A stretch of 64,000 bases of DNA from Earliella scabrosa. Its lineage: Eukaryota; Basidiomycota; Agaricomycetes; Polyporales; Polyporaceae. The stretch spans positions 496,001 to 560,000 of the forward strand of contig JABYQQ010000001.1 in NCBI GenBank assembly GCA_022605405.1, read 5' to 3'. The position numbers and the translations under genes are program-made. Below the pieces are notes generated by a model. That model worked only from the letters and a program-made list of their open reading frames with translations. It made no database searches and had not been told where the DNA came from. Positions 32,576 through 44,588 of this stretch are shown in pieces. Within the stretch, counting starts at the first letter, position 1; each line of letters starts with the position of its first letter.

Positions 32576-35500
32576 GAGTGTATGTCAAGGGCTGAGGCCT
32601 CAGGCCTGAGAGCAGATTGGATAGGATTGGATGGTGGGGTTGACGTTGAAACAAGTTGAATGAGAGGTTGGGCGCCATTGGGGCGCCAGGGGCGTGGAAA
32701 GACCTAACCTAAGATTGGGGGTAGGGTCAGGCACCCGGGCCGGTCCAGCCCGGTCCTGAGCCCCCAGCAACTCAAGAGCATCCTCAAGGAAGAAATCATC
32801 CACAGGGCATCCAATGCGCTACATCAACGTTATGAAAGGACAGGCTGCGCCAAAACAAATGACGCCAGTGCTTCGCCTATCTTCTCGAAGTCCCGCTTTG
32901 TTTCATTCATGAGAGGCTCTCGTCGAAATTCGAATATATTGACAGAAAAGCTAGTTCAGTACTATACTACTACGACTGGTAGTAGGAGTACTACGTAGTA
33001 CTTGCTCCCCAATACAGCGAGCCCTGATCTTGAACAATCACAGGCCCAAACGGAACATATCAGTATGTTGCAAGAAGGTAGACGACGTACCTTGGTTGCA
33101 TGAAGCCTAGCGGTAATAGACCTTGCCGTAGAATGAGAATTGTTAAGCCCGTCTAATCCTAGGTATCAGAATAGCCGTCAGTGCTCCATAGGTAACCAAA
33201 GTGTCAGACCGGGGGACTCACCATCTGGAGGCTCAGCCTTGCAATGCGCCGCGCACGCTCCGCACAATCCGAGCCACCCGTCCCCGACAGATGACTTGAC
33301 CGGAAGGGCGTTGACTCGTCTGTCTCACCCTCCTGCGTCCAACAACGGCTTACGGAGAGTGGCAGAGGCCTGAGCGCGACACGACGCGAACGTCGGACGC
33401 CACCAGGTGGGCTTACACACGACGAGGGCGGCTGACCATGTGCGTGTTCGCGTGCTAGAAGACACCGAACATCAGTATCAATATATACGAGACAGAATGG
33501 ATTGCGAGGAACATACGTAGTGGTGGGTCAAGCCATGCTATGCAGCGTGCACGATGGAGTTCAAAGGGGTATAATCCCGCACGCCACAAGCAGGGTCTCG
33601 AATGAGCAGCGTAGGCCCACGAGCCTCGCTATTGATTAGGGCCGTCGACTCCTAGTCTGAAAGTATGATAGCCCGTAAGCCGAGGCGACAAGGTCCATCG
33701 GGCGTAGGAGACTCACGAATGGATACCGAACTGCCCGCCACGGTCGTCGCCTGCTAGCAGATGTGGCGCCGACCATGAAAGCGTCGGTCACCCTCGCTCG
33801 TGTCATTTCATGACGGGTGTTATCGTGGTAAGGAGAGCTGCGCAGCTCTGGAGTGTGAAGCGAGGGGAGAGGACGTGGTGGTAATGAAGAAGGAGGAGAC
33901 GGTAGACGGAGGAGCCTTTATACCCAGGAGGCTGACGAGATTCGACGCGCGCCGAGGCGTTGTGGGCTGACAAGGGCGGGTCCCAGTTCGGCACCTCGGA
34001 CCTACCGTCTCCGGCCATCGTCCATCGGATACATTCCTCCATATGATTGTTGAATGGACCTGCAACGCTGACATAGGGTTGGTGGGCGGGCGAGGATGGG
34101 ATGGGATGTTCCCAGCGCTGGAGGCACAGGATGTCCTTAGTACGTGATCATTCCATCCCACGGAAATTTCTTGAAACGCGTGTGTCGTCCAACATATGAT
34201 CCTGATGTGTCGGCGGCCGGAAAGATGGAAATGCAAGTGATTGGACAAGTGGGACAAGGAACCACAGTTGGACAAGGACGGCCTTGTGGCTCGTTGCGCT
34301 CAACAAGACCTACACCCAATTACATGCTAGTAGTAGGTGTCTCGGAGACCCACTGCCTGCAGTAGAACGCGTGAGCATATCGACCGGTATTAGTTTGCAG
34401 CAAGGTCTATACCTGTGGAGCCACAGGAGGCTCCCGACCGTGTACGTTCTCAGACTGTTCTCAGCAATCGGATGTGTACACTGTGGTGAAGTTGAACGTT
34501 TGACACCGAGGTTGGGGACAGGCGGCTGGCAAGCTCGCCACACGGACAAACATGGACAAACAAGCCAGCCCGGCAGCATCGGGCCGACCATCCGGACGCC
34601 ACATCCTGGCCTACTCTGAGCCCAGGCTCAAATCGAGCCTACGAACCCGGTCCCAAACCTCAGACTTACTTGGTAGGATCCGGGTAGGTAGGAGACTTCA
34701 AACTCCCAAGGCAAGGTTGCCACACGAATCACATCGTAACCGACGTTAGCCAAACTCAGGCTTGCTTCGACAGGCTGACGCGTCATCATGGAGCCTTTGT
34801 AGTCACGGTCCTTATCATATCCAGCTACAAGGACTGTCGTGGGATGGTGAGTACAAGTCGCAGGCCAACTAGCGTTTCTGGGTGTCATGTCTAACCGAGC
34901 GGGGAGCCAGGCTCGCGATATTTTGGCAATTACTACGCAGACTGTCACTGTCTCAAAGTTTGCCAGACACGGCGCACGCATTCGCCCACCCTGGTGACCA
35001 CTACTCCATCTCATCATTTTTACCTATCAGCATGTATTGTGAGCGGCGCGACCGTGACGCCACTAGGTGCACTGGCACCAGGGCATCCTAGAGTAGAGTC
35101 TCTACCGAAACTGTAGGCCCAGTCGCACACCCGTTCGAGAGCAAGAGCATTCCGTGCCACCCGCAGACCTCGACAAGAGGCGCAAGTGCCGCTGCGGCTC
35201 ATCTGTTGAGCCGATAGGCGAGAGGTAACTCCGACAAAGCCCTTGTGGCAACACGAGGGTCCCTAACCACTTGCCCCACCGGGCGCCTCCCAGCCTCGTG
35301 TTTGTCGCCTATAAAGGACGGGCGGGTTCCAACCCACTCTCTCTCCAGGACCACCACCTCGACCATCCGCCGCCCTCCTCCTCCCCCTCTACCTCGACCT
35401 CACCCAGGCTCGCGGCGACGCCTACGCCTCAAGGCTAAACTCGGGCGCACTGCTGTACGTCGTCGTGGGCCACTCATGCGCTGATTCTGGCACTGGTTAG

Positions 35501-37578
35501 GACTTGCCTCGACATCCCATGACGCCTTCAACTCTGCCTCTGCCTACGTACTTCATCCTGACATCACAACACAGAACGCCACCGTCGTCCTCACTTGACA
35601 AGAACGCCACATCCCCAACCACCGGCACCATCCGCCACTCGTCTGGTGCGTTCGTACTCATCAGACAGTCGTACGCTTGAGCCTAACCTGCACTGCTGCA
35701 TAGCTCACCGTGACCCCGGTGAGTAGCACGCGGTTGACTCGCCGTGTTGACCGTCCTCTTCGCAGCAAGGCTCTTGGCAACATTGGACTTCCGAGTCGAC
35801 TCTCCAGCAGCCTTAACCAGTCAGCATCATCCTCCAAGCATCATCCTCCCAGCAACATCCTCCCAGCAACATCCTCCCAGCAAAGCGCCCTCAGTCGAGC
35901 ACGCCTGACACGATGGTACGACCCTCCCCGACTACTCTCAACTCCGTTGACTGACTACCAACGCCACACAGTGTGCCTCAAGGTTGACTGCGAACAACTC
36001 CCCTACCAGCGTGGCGTGCATCAAGACTTCTGACTGAGCTTACTACATGCATCCGACAAGGTCCAACGCCCCGACATTGAGACATGCCAGATACCGGCGA
36101 GAAGAACATCAACAGTTAGCTGTAAGACAATCGCGAACTCAGACAGCAACAGCGACGTCCGAGGAATGCTCGGCGTCGCATCAAGACATTGAGTATGTGC
36201 TCATTTCCATGTCTGGTGTTTTGAACCGCTGCGCTGAGGGGCGATCGCTGCCTCCACAGGAATTTTGATGCGACGCAACAACATCGTAAGTCGCTTTACT
36301 ATCGCGTGCACTCGGCACTCTCCAATGACACAGTTCCCACACAGTTTTTATGAACGACCTATCAACAAGATGCGACATGAACTTGAACCGACGCTCCAGT
36401 TTTCTGCTTATAAGTTGCTACGACCGACGCTCAGACGGCTTGTTTAAACTCTCCGGCACGACTCTCCAAGGCCCTGATAATACTTGAGTGGCGACTTTCA
36501 ACTCAGACCTGTTATGTTCCGGACGTACAAGGAAGCCTCGCTGCAACCGACCTCGGTATGTTCTGCTATCCTTACTCACCCGACTATTGGCTCACTCGAA
36601 ATTAGATATTCGACTCATAGTTCTTCACTGACCTCGGCATTCAGCATTGATCTGTATCCTTGAAACTTCTTCGGCGCACTCGTGCTAGGTCCATACAACT
36701 CGGCGCAAACTCGAACTGCTCAAGAACACATCCGATATCATACAAGTACAACCACAATTCCCCACGCACAGCATTCTTCGTATTAGTGTAGCAGTAATGG
36801 TCTATATAAGGTCCGGCTTCGGGGCGTCCGCAACAGACCTTCGATTCAAGACGCTGGCCCCGAGGTACGGTCGGCCGCAGTCACGACGTGCATGCACCAG
36901 AAAGTGCGGTTTGTGATATTTTGGGGAACATCCAGGAAAGGATGCCTTTCACCACCCAGTTGTTTGAGCCAGGCGGGCTCTGCAAGGGATAGGTGCTTGC
37001 AGCCTGGAACATCCCGTCAGTATCACGATTCGCCTTTCTCGCGGGTGCACGTCGTGAGTGGTGGTCGTTCCTGGCGCAGGCCTCTTCGTGGCCCTCGGGA
37101 CTAGTACCCGGCTCGAGTCGGGGAAGCCAACGTGCGCCGAAACCATGTTGATGTTCAGATCAATTCATGTAGACTGTCCGGCTTTGTATCGAGTTCTGTA
37201 GTTACTAGTAGCTTCCCTCCAGAGTCGAATGGAATCTGCCCAGCGTTTCGCGATCACGTGGGGAGCACTTGAGTAGCCTCGCGTGAACACTGCGCGACTG
37301 TGGCGAATCGTCATCCTTCGTGTCTCTGCCCGTCTTTTCGCATCGAGCAGCGATAGACCGTATGAGGCGGACAAAAGAGAAACAATTGTATGAACGATGC
37401 TTTGTGGCGCCGCACCGTGGAGGAGCTTTCCTTTCTTGGGATATTTAGGCTCAAGCCACACGTGCCGTAAACCTTGTCTGTCCCCAACCACCACCATCCC
37501 ACATCCTACTCGTCCCATCCAACGCACTCGACGCACTCAACATCGCACGACTCCAGCTGACCTCGATTCGACTTCACG
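32576..37578. other. Five-kilobase gene-poor region with promoter-like sites
   Basis: I found no protein gene with family support. TATA-like elements occur at about 33915 (minus strand, TATAAAGG), 35310 (plus, CTATAAAGG) and 36801 (plus, TATATAAGG). The first two are followed by CT-rich leaders as in real genes here, yet open frames after them are short. On the minus strand after 33915, a short frame starting MVGATSASRRRPWRAV is followed by GTGAGT. The sequence could hold non-coding transcripts or old gene remnants. The last 100 bp before 37579 are CT-rich and should be the leader of the Cdc20-type gene. Confidence 0.35.
35824..35883. repeat. Imperfect tandem repeat of CATCCTCCCAGCAA
   Basis: A 14 bp unit recurs about four times, the first copy degenerate (CATCATCCTCCAAG). 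It lies in the gene-poor region downstream of the TATA-like site at 35310. Confidence 0.8.
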
Positions 37579-39486
37579 ATGAACGACAAGAACCCGAACT
37601 GCCAGACGCCGTTACCGACCCGGAAGCGACAGTGGGCACCGGGGTCGGCTACGCCGAACGTGTACTCTGCAGCCAAGCGGAGGCGAATGTCCCTTGTAGA
37701 CGAGCACGACGGAGACTTCGAGGGCTTTGGAGCTGAACTTGGGCAGGGTGCAAAGGTCGATGTGGTACGTGTCTCTTCCTGGTTACGACTCTCGGCGACC
37801 CGAGGCTGCGACCGATCGTGTATGGTTGTGAGGAGCGATCGGTCACGTCTTGGTGATGCGTTCTTCCCAAAGGTGTGGCTATATGCGCATGCCGTCGTGA
37901 ATGCTCGAAGGGTCGTCCACCCTCGTGGTCATGTCATCCTATGTGACCATACACATATCCTGTTGCCACCCTGGTTGAGTGCTGGGGTGCGGACGGGTTT
38001 CTAGCCTTCCTGTTGTGCCCAGCAACACGCTGTTGGTACACCTTGTCTCTCAACAACTCACATTGACACTTCTCACAGTCCGACCGCTTCATCTCCGCTC
38101 GCAAAGAGCGTGCGATCCCACTCCAGACGACCCCCCGCACTCAACGAATAGCCAAGTTCTTTGGCTTAGCCGACGATCGAGTCCTCAAGTACACAGACAC
38201 CAACTCTGACAAGCCAGGAAACAACTCGTACCTCAACCGGCATCGATTCAACTTCCACCAGCTGCTGAAGAAGCCTCATGTCGTCCCACCCACGTCCGCA
38301 GAAGCGCACCTAGGTTCACGGAAGCAGTTCATTCTCGCACTAGACGGTCCCGGAATCCCTTCAGACCTTTTTGCGTATCCCATATCGTGGTCCATGCGCA
38401 ACGCAATCGCAGTTGCGTGCGGCCTCGATGTGTATTACCAAGATCTGACTACCCGCAAGATCTCCCATCTATGCAAGCTCCCCCAACGCCCTCGTGGAAG
38501 GCTGATTAGCATCGAGTGGTCGCCACAGCGTCCCAATATCATCGCAGCGGGTACGATGAATGGCGAGATGCAACTATGGGATGCCGACGCGACGTCGCGC
38601 ATTGGGCTGTGGCAAGAGGATGGCGAAGCCGACGTTGGGGCGCTCAGCTGGTCTGGGGACGTTCTCGCCGTCGGAATGGGTGATGGAGTGATCACGTTGC
38701 ATGACTCTCGCTCCCCATCCCGTATTGGCCGCATCGACACGCACAGAGACAAGGTGCACGGCTTGCGATGGCGACACGACGGCAACTATCTGGCCAGCAG
38801 TGATCAAGCCGGCGTCGTCCAGCTATGGGATGCGCGCGCAGGCAAGTCGCTCAGCGTGTCTAATCGGTGGGGCAGCAAGATGAAACACCACGCGCCCATC
38901 AAGGTGAGTCATATCGCAATCGCACTTTGCATGGATGTACTCACCAGACCCATAGGCTTTGGCATGGTGTCCGTGGAAGCCTGAGCTGCTCGCGACGGGG
39001 ACGATGTATCCCGACGGCAAGATTCGCATATGGAACATCAACAGTACCATCGGGACCGCGCCACCACTGCATCTCATCCCCGTCAACACATCCGTCACGT
39101 CTCTTCTGTGGTCCCCGCACTGCAAAGAGCTCCTGTCCACACACGGCATGTCCTGGCTTCCGCGCGGCGGCCCAAGCGAGTCGTGTCCGAACTTGGGCAT
39201 GGACGCGGGTCCGAGCACCCGGCGGCGGAACAATCGCGAGCGGCCCTTGCCTGTGAAGAGCGCGCTCACCAACTCGCTCACCGTGCACTCATATCCGAGC
39301 TTGCGCCGCGTTGTCAGCGTGCCCGCACACACAGGCCCCGTCGGGCACAGCTGCCTGAGCCCGGACGGGACGATGGTGTTCACGATCTGCCCGGCGGAGG
39401 AGGCGATGAAGATGTGGCGCGTGTGGGGCGTGCCGGAGAAGGCGGAGAGGAAGGAGAGCGTGTTCGATAAGTGCACGATTCGGTGA
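37579..39486 (+). CDS. APC/C activator of the Cdc20/Fizzy family
   Basis: Exons 37579-37764, 38079-38903 and 38956-39486; 513 aa. The first intron is 314 nt, long for this genome. The N-terminus MNDKNPNCQTPLPTRKRQWA contains basic patches. After the intron comes the C-box SDRFISAR (residues 63-70), used by this family to bind the anaphase-promoting complex; the usual consensus is DR(Y/F)IPxR, so Pro is replaced by Ser68. Seven WD40 blades follow, with LALDGPGIPSDLFAYPISWS, AAGTMNGEMQLWD, LASSDQAGVVQLWD and ATGTMYPDGKIRIWN. The protein ends in Ile-Arg, the IR tail that docks on the complex. This combination is diagnostic. Cdc20, Cdh1 and the meiotic activator Ama1/Mfr1 share it, and I cannot say which one this is. 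Confidence 0.9.
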
Positions 39487-40156
39487 GTCGTGCGTAGTGT
39501 TTGGGTGTGTGTCTGTGCTATCTGGATATATGCGCGCCTTGTATATGCGGCTGCTGGAGAAGGAATCATGCTTGCTGTGTACGATGCTGTTGGCTATGAA
39601 TGGTACTCTTGTCGTCATAATGTTGTGTATGCATGCTTGTCGTTTTTAGTCGGACATGCTATGTATCGTTTGGACACTTTCGCGCCTTCCCTCCCTGTCT
39701 CGATACTCAGACTGCGACCGCTTCTGGAGCTGAAGGACTACAAGGGCGGACAGGTGCGTCTTCATTGCTAGGCTGCGTCACATGCAACTTGCTGACTGGT
39801 CCGTACGCATCAGGTACATTCTCGATGCCCTCGTCGGCGGGTTCCCTAGACGGTGCATCTGGAATTCATACGCAGCCCGGAGTTCGCCTGCCTGCCTGAA
39901 GCCCGCTCGCTCCATGCCACCTATATCGGACGACTACCGATCTTCAGGATGCAGAGAAGCGCACGAAGACCTTTGGCTCTATCGCTTCCGGGCAATGGAC
40001 CGCAGTGTCCATGCGCAGTATAAGAACGCGAACCCGCGGTCGTGCGAGGCTGCGAGCACTGTTCACAGTTCCCGCACGCACGGCGACCGTGACGACCGCT
40101 GCTGCCAATTCTCTCGCTGACCTTTACGCCTCAACCTACACCTGCAGCGAGCGACG
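39487..40156. other. Intergenic region between Cdc20-type and peroxidase genes
   Basis: About 670 bp with both genes in the same orientation. It should hold the terminator of one and the promoter of the other. No coding or structural signal seen. Confidence 0.35.
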
Positions 40157-41420
40157 ATGTCCAGTGACGATAGCCATCTGTACGCCCCAGCTGGGCCTAA
40201 CGACAGTCGGTCCCCTTGCCCTGCGTTGAATGCACTTGCAAACCATGGATACTTGTGAGTCTGCATGCCCTTCCACCCCTCTCTCCATACTCACAAGCTC
40301 TCCCCTTGTTCGCTATCACTCATCCCGGCCCTGTCCATCTACCACTCGCCATTGTGACCTTGGGCCCAGACCCCGCGACGGCCGCAACATCACGCAAGCC
40401 CAGCTCGTCTCTACTCTGCGAGATGTGTACAACATCTCCTGCCCTTTCGGGACCATCCTCGCCGTCGGCGGCCTCGCTCTCTGCGGCCGCAAGAAGCCCG
40501 GGCTCACGCTCGCGCGTGAGCTCGACCTGCACGACCTCGCGCGCCACAACGCGATCGAGCACGACGGCTCCCTCGTGCACGCCGACGCGCCCGACCCGAA
40601 GGACAAGTACGCGCCTGCTGCCGTCGACCCCGCGCTCCTCCAGCAGCTCCTCAATGTCGAGCCCCAGACATCCACCGTGGACTTTGTGGATGCGAGCCTG
40701 AGCCTGGAGGACCTATGCCGCGCGCAGGTGCGAAGGCAGAGCGCAGGGCAGTCGCGCCCGCTGAACGCGCTCCACGCGTTCTTTGCGCGCGGCGAGCTCG
40801 CGCTGCTGTACGAGGTGATGGGCGTCACCCCTGCGGACGCACGGCGGATGAGTATGGCGTGGACCCTGGAGCTGGAGCGGGAACAGGAAAGGGACTCGGC
40901 GGAGGCGAGCCCGACGGTGGCGGAGAGGCAGCTGGAGGCGGAGACGAAGACCGCCCTGCCAGCTGCGGCGGAGGAGCTGGGCGTCGGTGCGAGCGAGTTG
41001 GAGTGGATCTACCACGTCCTCGACTCGACGGGCCTCGCCTCGGATGGGGGCCGTGAGCGGGCGCAGGCGCGGGAGGAGACGGAGAAGCGGGAGCAGGAGG
41101 AGAAGAACCCCGGAGACTCGCTGGGAACGTCGGGAGAGGGCAAGACCGCATCTGCGCCGCTCGACATGGACGTGAAACTGGCGTCAGCGGTCGCCGAGGA
41201 TGGAGACGCGGGCGCGATGGAAGAGAGGCGGGCGGGGAAGGGTCGGCGGGCAGCGAAGGTGGTCCCGAAGCGCTTCCTGGAGCAGTGGCTCGGCGAGGAG
41301 AGGCTGCCGGAGGGATGGGAGAGGCCGACGAAGGCCATCGGCCACACGACGTTGCATACCCGCGCGCAGCAGATCGGGAAAATGGAGGACGCCATGCGGG
41401 CCGAAGCTCGAGACCATTGA
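40157..41420 (+). CDS. Heme-thiolate peroxidase (chloroperoxidase/unspecific peroxygenase family), short type
   Basis: Exons 40157-40254 and 40370-41420; 382 aa. The intron (40255-40369) joins HGYL to PRDGRNIT and restores the family start. The start gives MSSDDSHLYAPAG; Cys21 in SPCPALNALANHGYLPRDGR is the axial heme ligand. Glu96-His97-Asp98 in NAIEHDGSLVHAD forms the metal-binding EHD motif of short peroxygenases. RGELALLYEV holds a likely acid-base glutamate, and VVPKRFLEQWLGEERLPEGW is the usual C-terminal block. There is no signal peptide, so the enzyme seems intracellular, unlike secreted peroxygenases. A Glu/Ala/Gly-rich insert of roughly 90 residues between the core and the last block is unusual. 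The expected reaction is hydrogen-peroxide-driven oxidation of organic substrates; the substrate is unknown. Confidence 0.87.
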
Positions 41421-41844
41421 CGGATGGAGGGGATATGAGAGGTAGGAGGTGAACGTTGCGTTGGAAAGTCTTTGCCCTTCCATTGTTCCGGCATGCGTAC
41501 GTGATCCAAAACTAGGGACAGTTCCATGGCTGCAGAGAATGCTTGTGCTCCCTGCGATTGTTGACGATGTGTAGGTTCAAACTGCTTGGATAGATTACAG
41601 TGAGCTAATGAGCCCTTCTACGTTGTGACATGTCCGACGGTCCGAGTGGGAGTACATACACTATGTATTGTACAGACAAACCTGGGTGATGGATACAGAT
41701 ATGCGATACAACAGGATGACAACGAGCGACAGACCACAACGATGACAACATCGGAACACAGCACTGCAAACATCGGAACATAACACTGCAAGCACATGAC
41801 AGAGGGACAGACGCAAGGATGAGGCGGATTTCTTTCTGCATGCC
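41421..41844. other. Convergent 3' intergenic region
   Basis: The peroxidase and Nudix genes end toward each other. Around 41755-41795 the motif CATCGGAACA(C/T)A(A/G)CACTGCAA occurs twice in tandem. No gene seen. Confidence 0.45.
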
Positions 41845-43471
41845 TCACCTCGCCGACGTCTCAACGGCAGCCACATCACCCGTCTGAGACGCGACGCCCC
41901 CTCTCTCCAGCCCGGGCGGTGTGGGTGAGTTGGAGTCCACCCAACCCGTCTCATCCGCGTCGTCGTCCGATGAAACGACGGGAATCGCGGCTTCGTCTGG
42001 CTCATCCGGCGGCACAGCCGCAGGGAAAAGCTCCGCGTCTTTCCTCGCGATCTCCGCCATGTACCTCTGGTAGCGCGGGTCCCCTTGAATCTGGACGGTG
42101 TCCCTCCAGAGCGCGTGGGCGGTTTGCACGATGTGATGGTGGGTGGGGTGCGATTCGAGCGCCCTCAGCGCCTCGTGGATCGTGAGCAGGAACGTCTCGT
42201 AGCCCACCTCGTCCGCCATGCGCGTGTTCGCCTCGACGACCTATGAGGTGTGTGCGTGAGCACGTAGTGTGGGTTGCACGAAGGTAGGTAAAACGATAAC
42301 CGTGTGTTGCGTGAGTGATTCTTTATGTTCAACGGACAGAACCTGAGGGACGCACCGCATCGTCAGGGATTTGGCCGACGTACCAGAAGGTCAAGTACTG
42401 GCCGCCGTGGTTGTTACGACCACCGTCTCCCCGGCCGTAGTGCATTGTGGAGATGAAGATAGGCTCGGTGACGGGGGCGAGGCGGTGATAGTCCATCGTG
42501 CGAGGCTCGGGCGCGTTGTGTGTCATTAGTAGGGGCAGAAAGCTCACGCGAAAGCCGGACTGTCCAAAGCTAGAGTCAGCATATATCTTGATGAAGAGAT
42601 ACGGGGCGAGGCGCGACTGCGAGACAGCGCAATGGATTCCACAACATAGTTGCTTTACATGGCAGAAAAGGTGATGGCTGCAAGCATGCCGACGACATCA
42701 CCGAAATAGCCCATACAGGATTGTGACCGACGCGAGAGATTGTAAGCCTACAAATATGGCAAGCAATAGCACATCGGCATATGCAGTAGACAACGATCCA
42801 AGGTCGATTGTATCGGGTGCTCATGAAGCGAGTCGCTGAGCCACTAATCCATCCGATCTGCCTGCTCATCCCAAACCACTTCCACCCAATAATGTTGAGG
42901 AAGTATCACTCCACATCGAAACGAAGCACTGGACGTCGTATCGGAAGAAGACACGCACCTCTTCGTGAGCCTCGCGCAACGCGGCCTGCTCCAAACTTTC
43001 TCCGACATCCTTCCTACCCTTGGGGAGGAACCAGCGTGCGTACCGGTTCCCCTGCTGGTCCTGGTGGACCTCGCGCAGAAGCACGACCTTGCCGGACGAG
43101 GGCTGGATGACCACCATGCCAGCTCCCAGCATGAAGTCTTCTGCGAACCAGAGGCTGCTGGGGACCGCTGGAGAAGATAACTTCGAGAATGCATATCGAT
43201 CTTCGTGGCGAGTGACGCGAGCGGAGCCGGAGCCAGACCCAGACGTTCGGGAGGCACCAGAGTTACTGTGTGCGCGAGTACCATTGGAGTTGGTAGTGGG
43301 ACGTGAGGCAGCGCCATAAGACGAGGATGCCCTAGAGCTCTGCTGAGTTTGGCGGGGCTGCTGTGATCGATATGTCTGCGAATTGGTCCGACTGTTGTCG
43401 TGGTGAGACCGGACAGTCGATGCGGAGGCAACAGGAGTCGGAGAAGATTGTTGGAAGTGGCCAGGTATCAT
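41845..43471 (-). CDS. Nudix hydrolase
   Basis: Exons 43471-42959, 42559-42356 and 42240-41845; 370 aa. The Nudix box is split by a 399 nt intron exactly after the double glutamate: GRKDVGESLEQAALREAHEE (residues 152-171) joins to SGFRVSFLPL, giving the full GX5EX7REUXEEXGU pattern. This is strong evidence for the splice. The start MIPGHFQQSSPTPVASAS opens a Ser/Gln/Asn-rich, probably disordered N-terminus of about 85 residues; an upstream in-frame Met at 43576 is less likely. After the box come TEPIFISTMHYG and GGQYLTFWYVGQIPDD, then an acidic C-terminal tail. Nudix enzymes cleave nucleoside diphosphates linked to other groups, including diphosphoinositol polyphosphates. The substrate here cannot be told from sequence. 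Confidence 0.88.
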
Positions 43472-44588
43472 TCGAGAGATAGACCAGCGACTGCTCGCCG
43501 TGATCAAGAGGTTCTCGTATGGGGTAATAGACGAGCAATGGAGACGAAGATGGAGTGCAAACGGGCAAGAGGGCAATTCGAGGCAGACGCGTGTAGTTCA
43601 GACATGGAGTAGGACAAGGAGATCTCGATCTGACGGTTATGTTTTGAGCGCCGGCGTCTAAGACGTCTATGTCACTTTCTCCACCGCACTGCAGGCTTGA
43701 CGATAAGTAAGACTAGCGACTGGCCAACTAACCGTCTTGAATTTACAACAGCCCCGGGCCGCGCAAGGATTGTAGTACCACTCTTACGGAGGGCCTCCCG
43801 GAGGCTCAATCCCAGGCTAACATGGACATAAGTAGTGAGTCAATGCTTTTCAAGTTCTCCTTGACAGTCAATAAACATGATGACCTACTCTGTCAGGAGC
43901 GCATAACGTGGAATGAGGACTGAATCACAGGGTATTTTACACACTGGGCGGCGCGCGTTGCGAAGGCAGCCGTGTCCCTGTTATACACCATGAGGACCTG
44001 AAGTCGCCAAAGACCATCTTGCTCTGGTGCTGACTTCTGCACTATCTTGAGCACCAGTGCACTCGTGAGCTACACCGGTGAGCCTTTCCTCATGAGCTCC
44101 AGCGCAGACATGCGCTGATTGACATGATAAAACCGCATGGACAGTGCTTGTCCTAGGCAGGGCTGTGACGGTCGCTTCTCCGAGTCGCCCTCAATGAGCG
44201 GTGATTACCAGGCCAAGCCGCTCCATGCACCGTATGTGCTTTGCCGTACGGTGGATGTAGGGTGCGTCAGGGCGTGTCATCACACGAGGCCGATGCGCTC
44301 ATCCTCATTTTCTCAAACGCCCACAATTCTAGACGTGATGTACGAGTCTGTTGACTCCCCTGCCTGCGAGGACGGCTCACACGGCCCTATGCATGCCTGC
44401 CTGGTTGTACCACCGCCGACAGATCTCCCATGCCTTCAACGATTTTGGTCATCACGCTGCATTCACATGCGCCCGTGTACATGTATAAATTGCACGTCGC
44501 GCTGTCGCGCCGATTGCCAGCTCGCTTCGCACCGTCGTTCCATTCCCGTCGGCCACTCACTATTCAAACTCCCCCTCTGCCCCAAATT
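43472..44588. other. Divergent intergenic region with TATA box for the following gene
   Basis: 1.1 kb without a supported gene. A long plus frame (44137-44616) has no domain and overlaps the next gene in another frame. The proximal promoter of the gene at 44589 is visible at its right end. Confidence 0.4.
44484..44490 (+). promoter_or_regulatory. TATA box upstream of membrane protein gene
   Basis: TATAAAT lies 105 bp before the ATG at 44589, followed by a CT-rich leader. Spacing and context fit a fungal core promoter. Confidence 0.6.

Noticed and set aside
33560..33640. tRNA-like stretch with TTCGA near GGGATTATACCCC
   Set aside because: T-arm stems do not pair and no acceptor stem or anticodon arm could be drawn. 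No tRNA or rRNA was found anywhere in the window.
42576..42869. 97-codon minus frame between Nudix exons
   Set aside because: It lies in the 399 nt intron whose removal restores the exact Nudix box.
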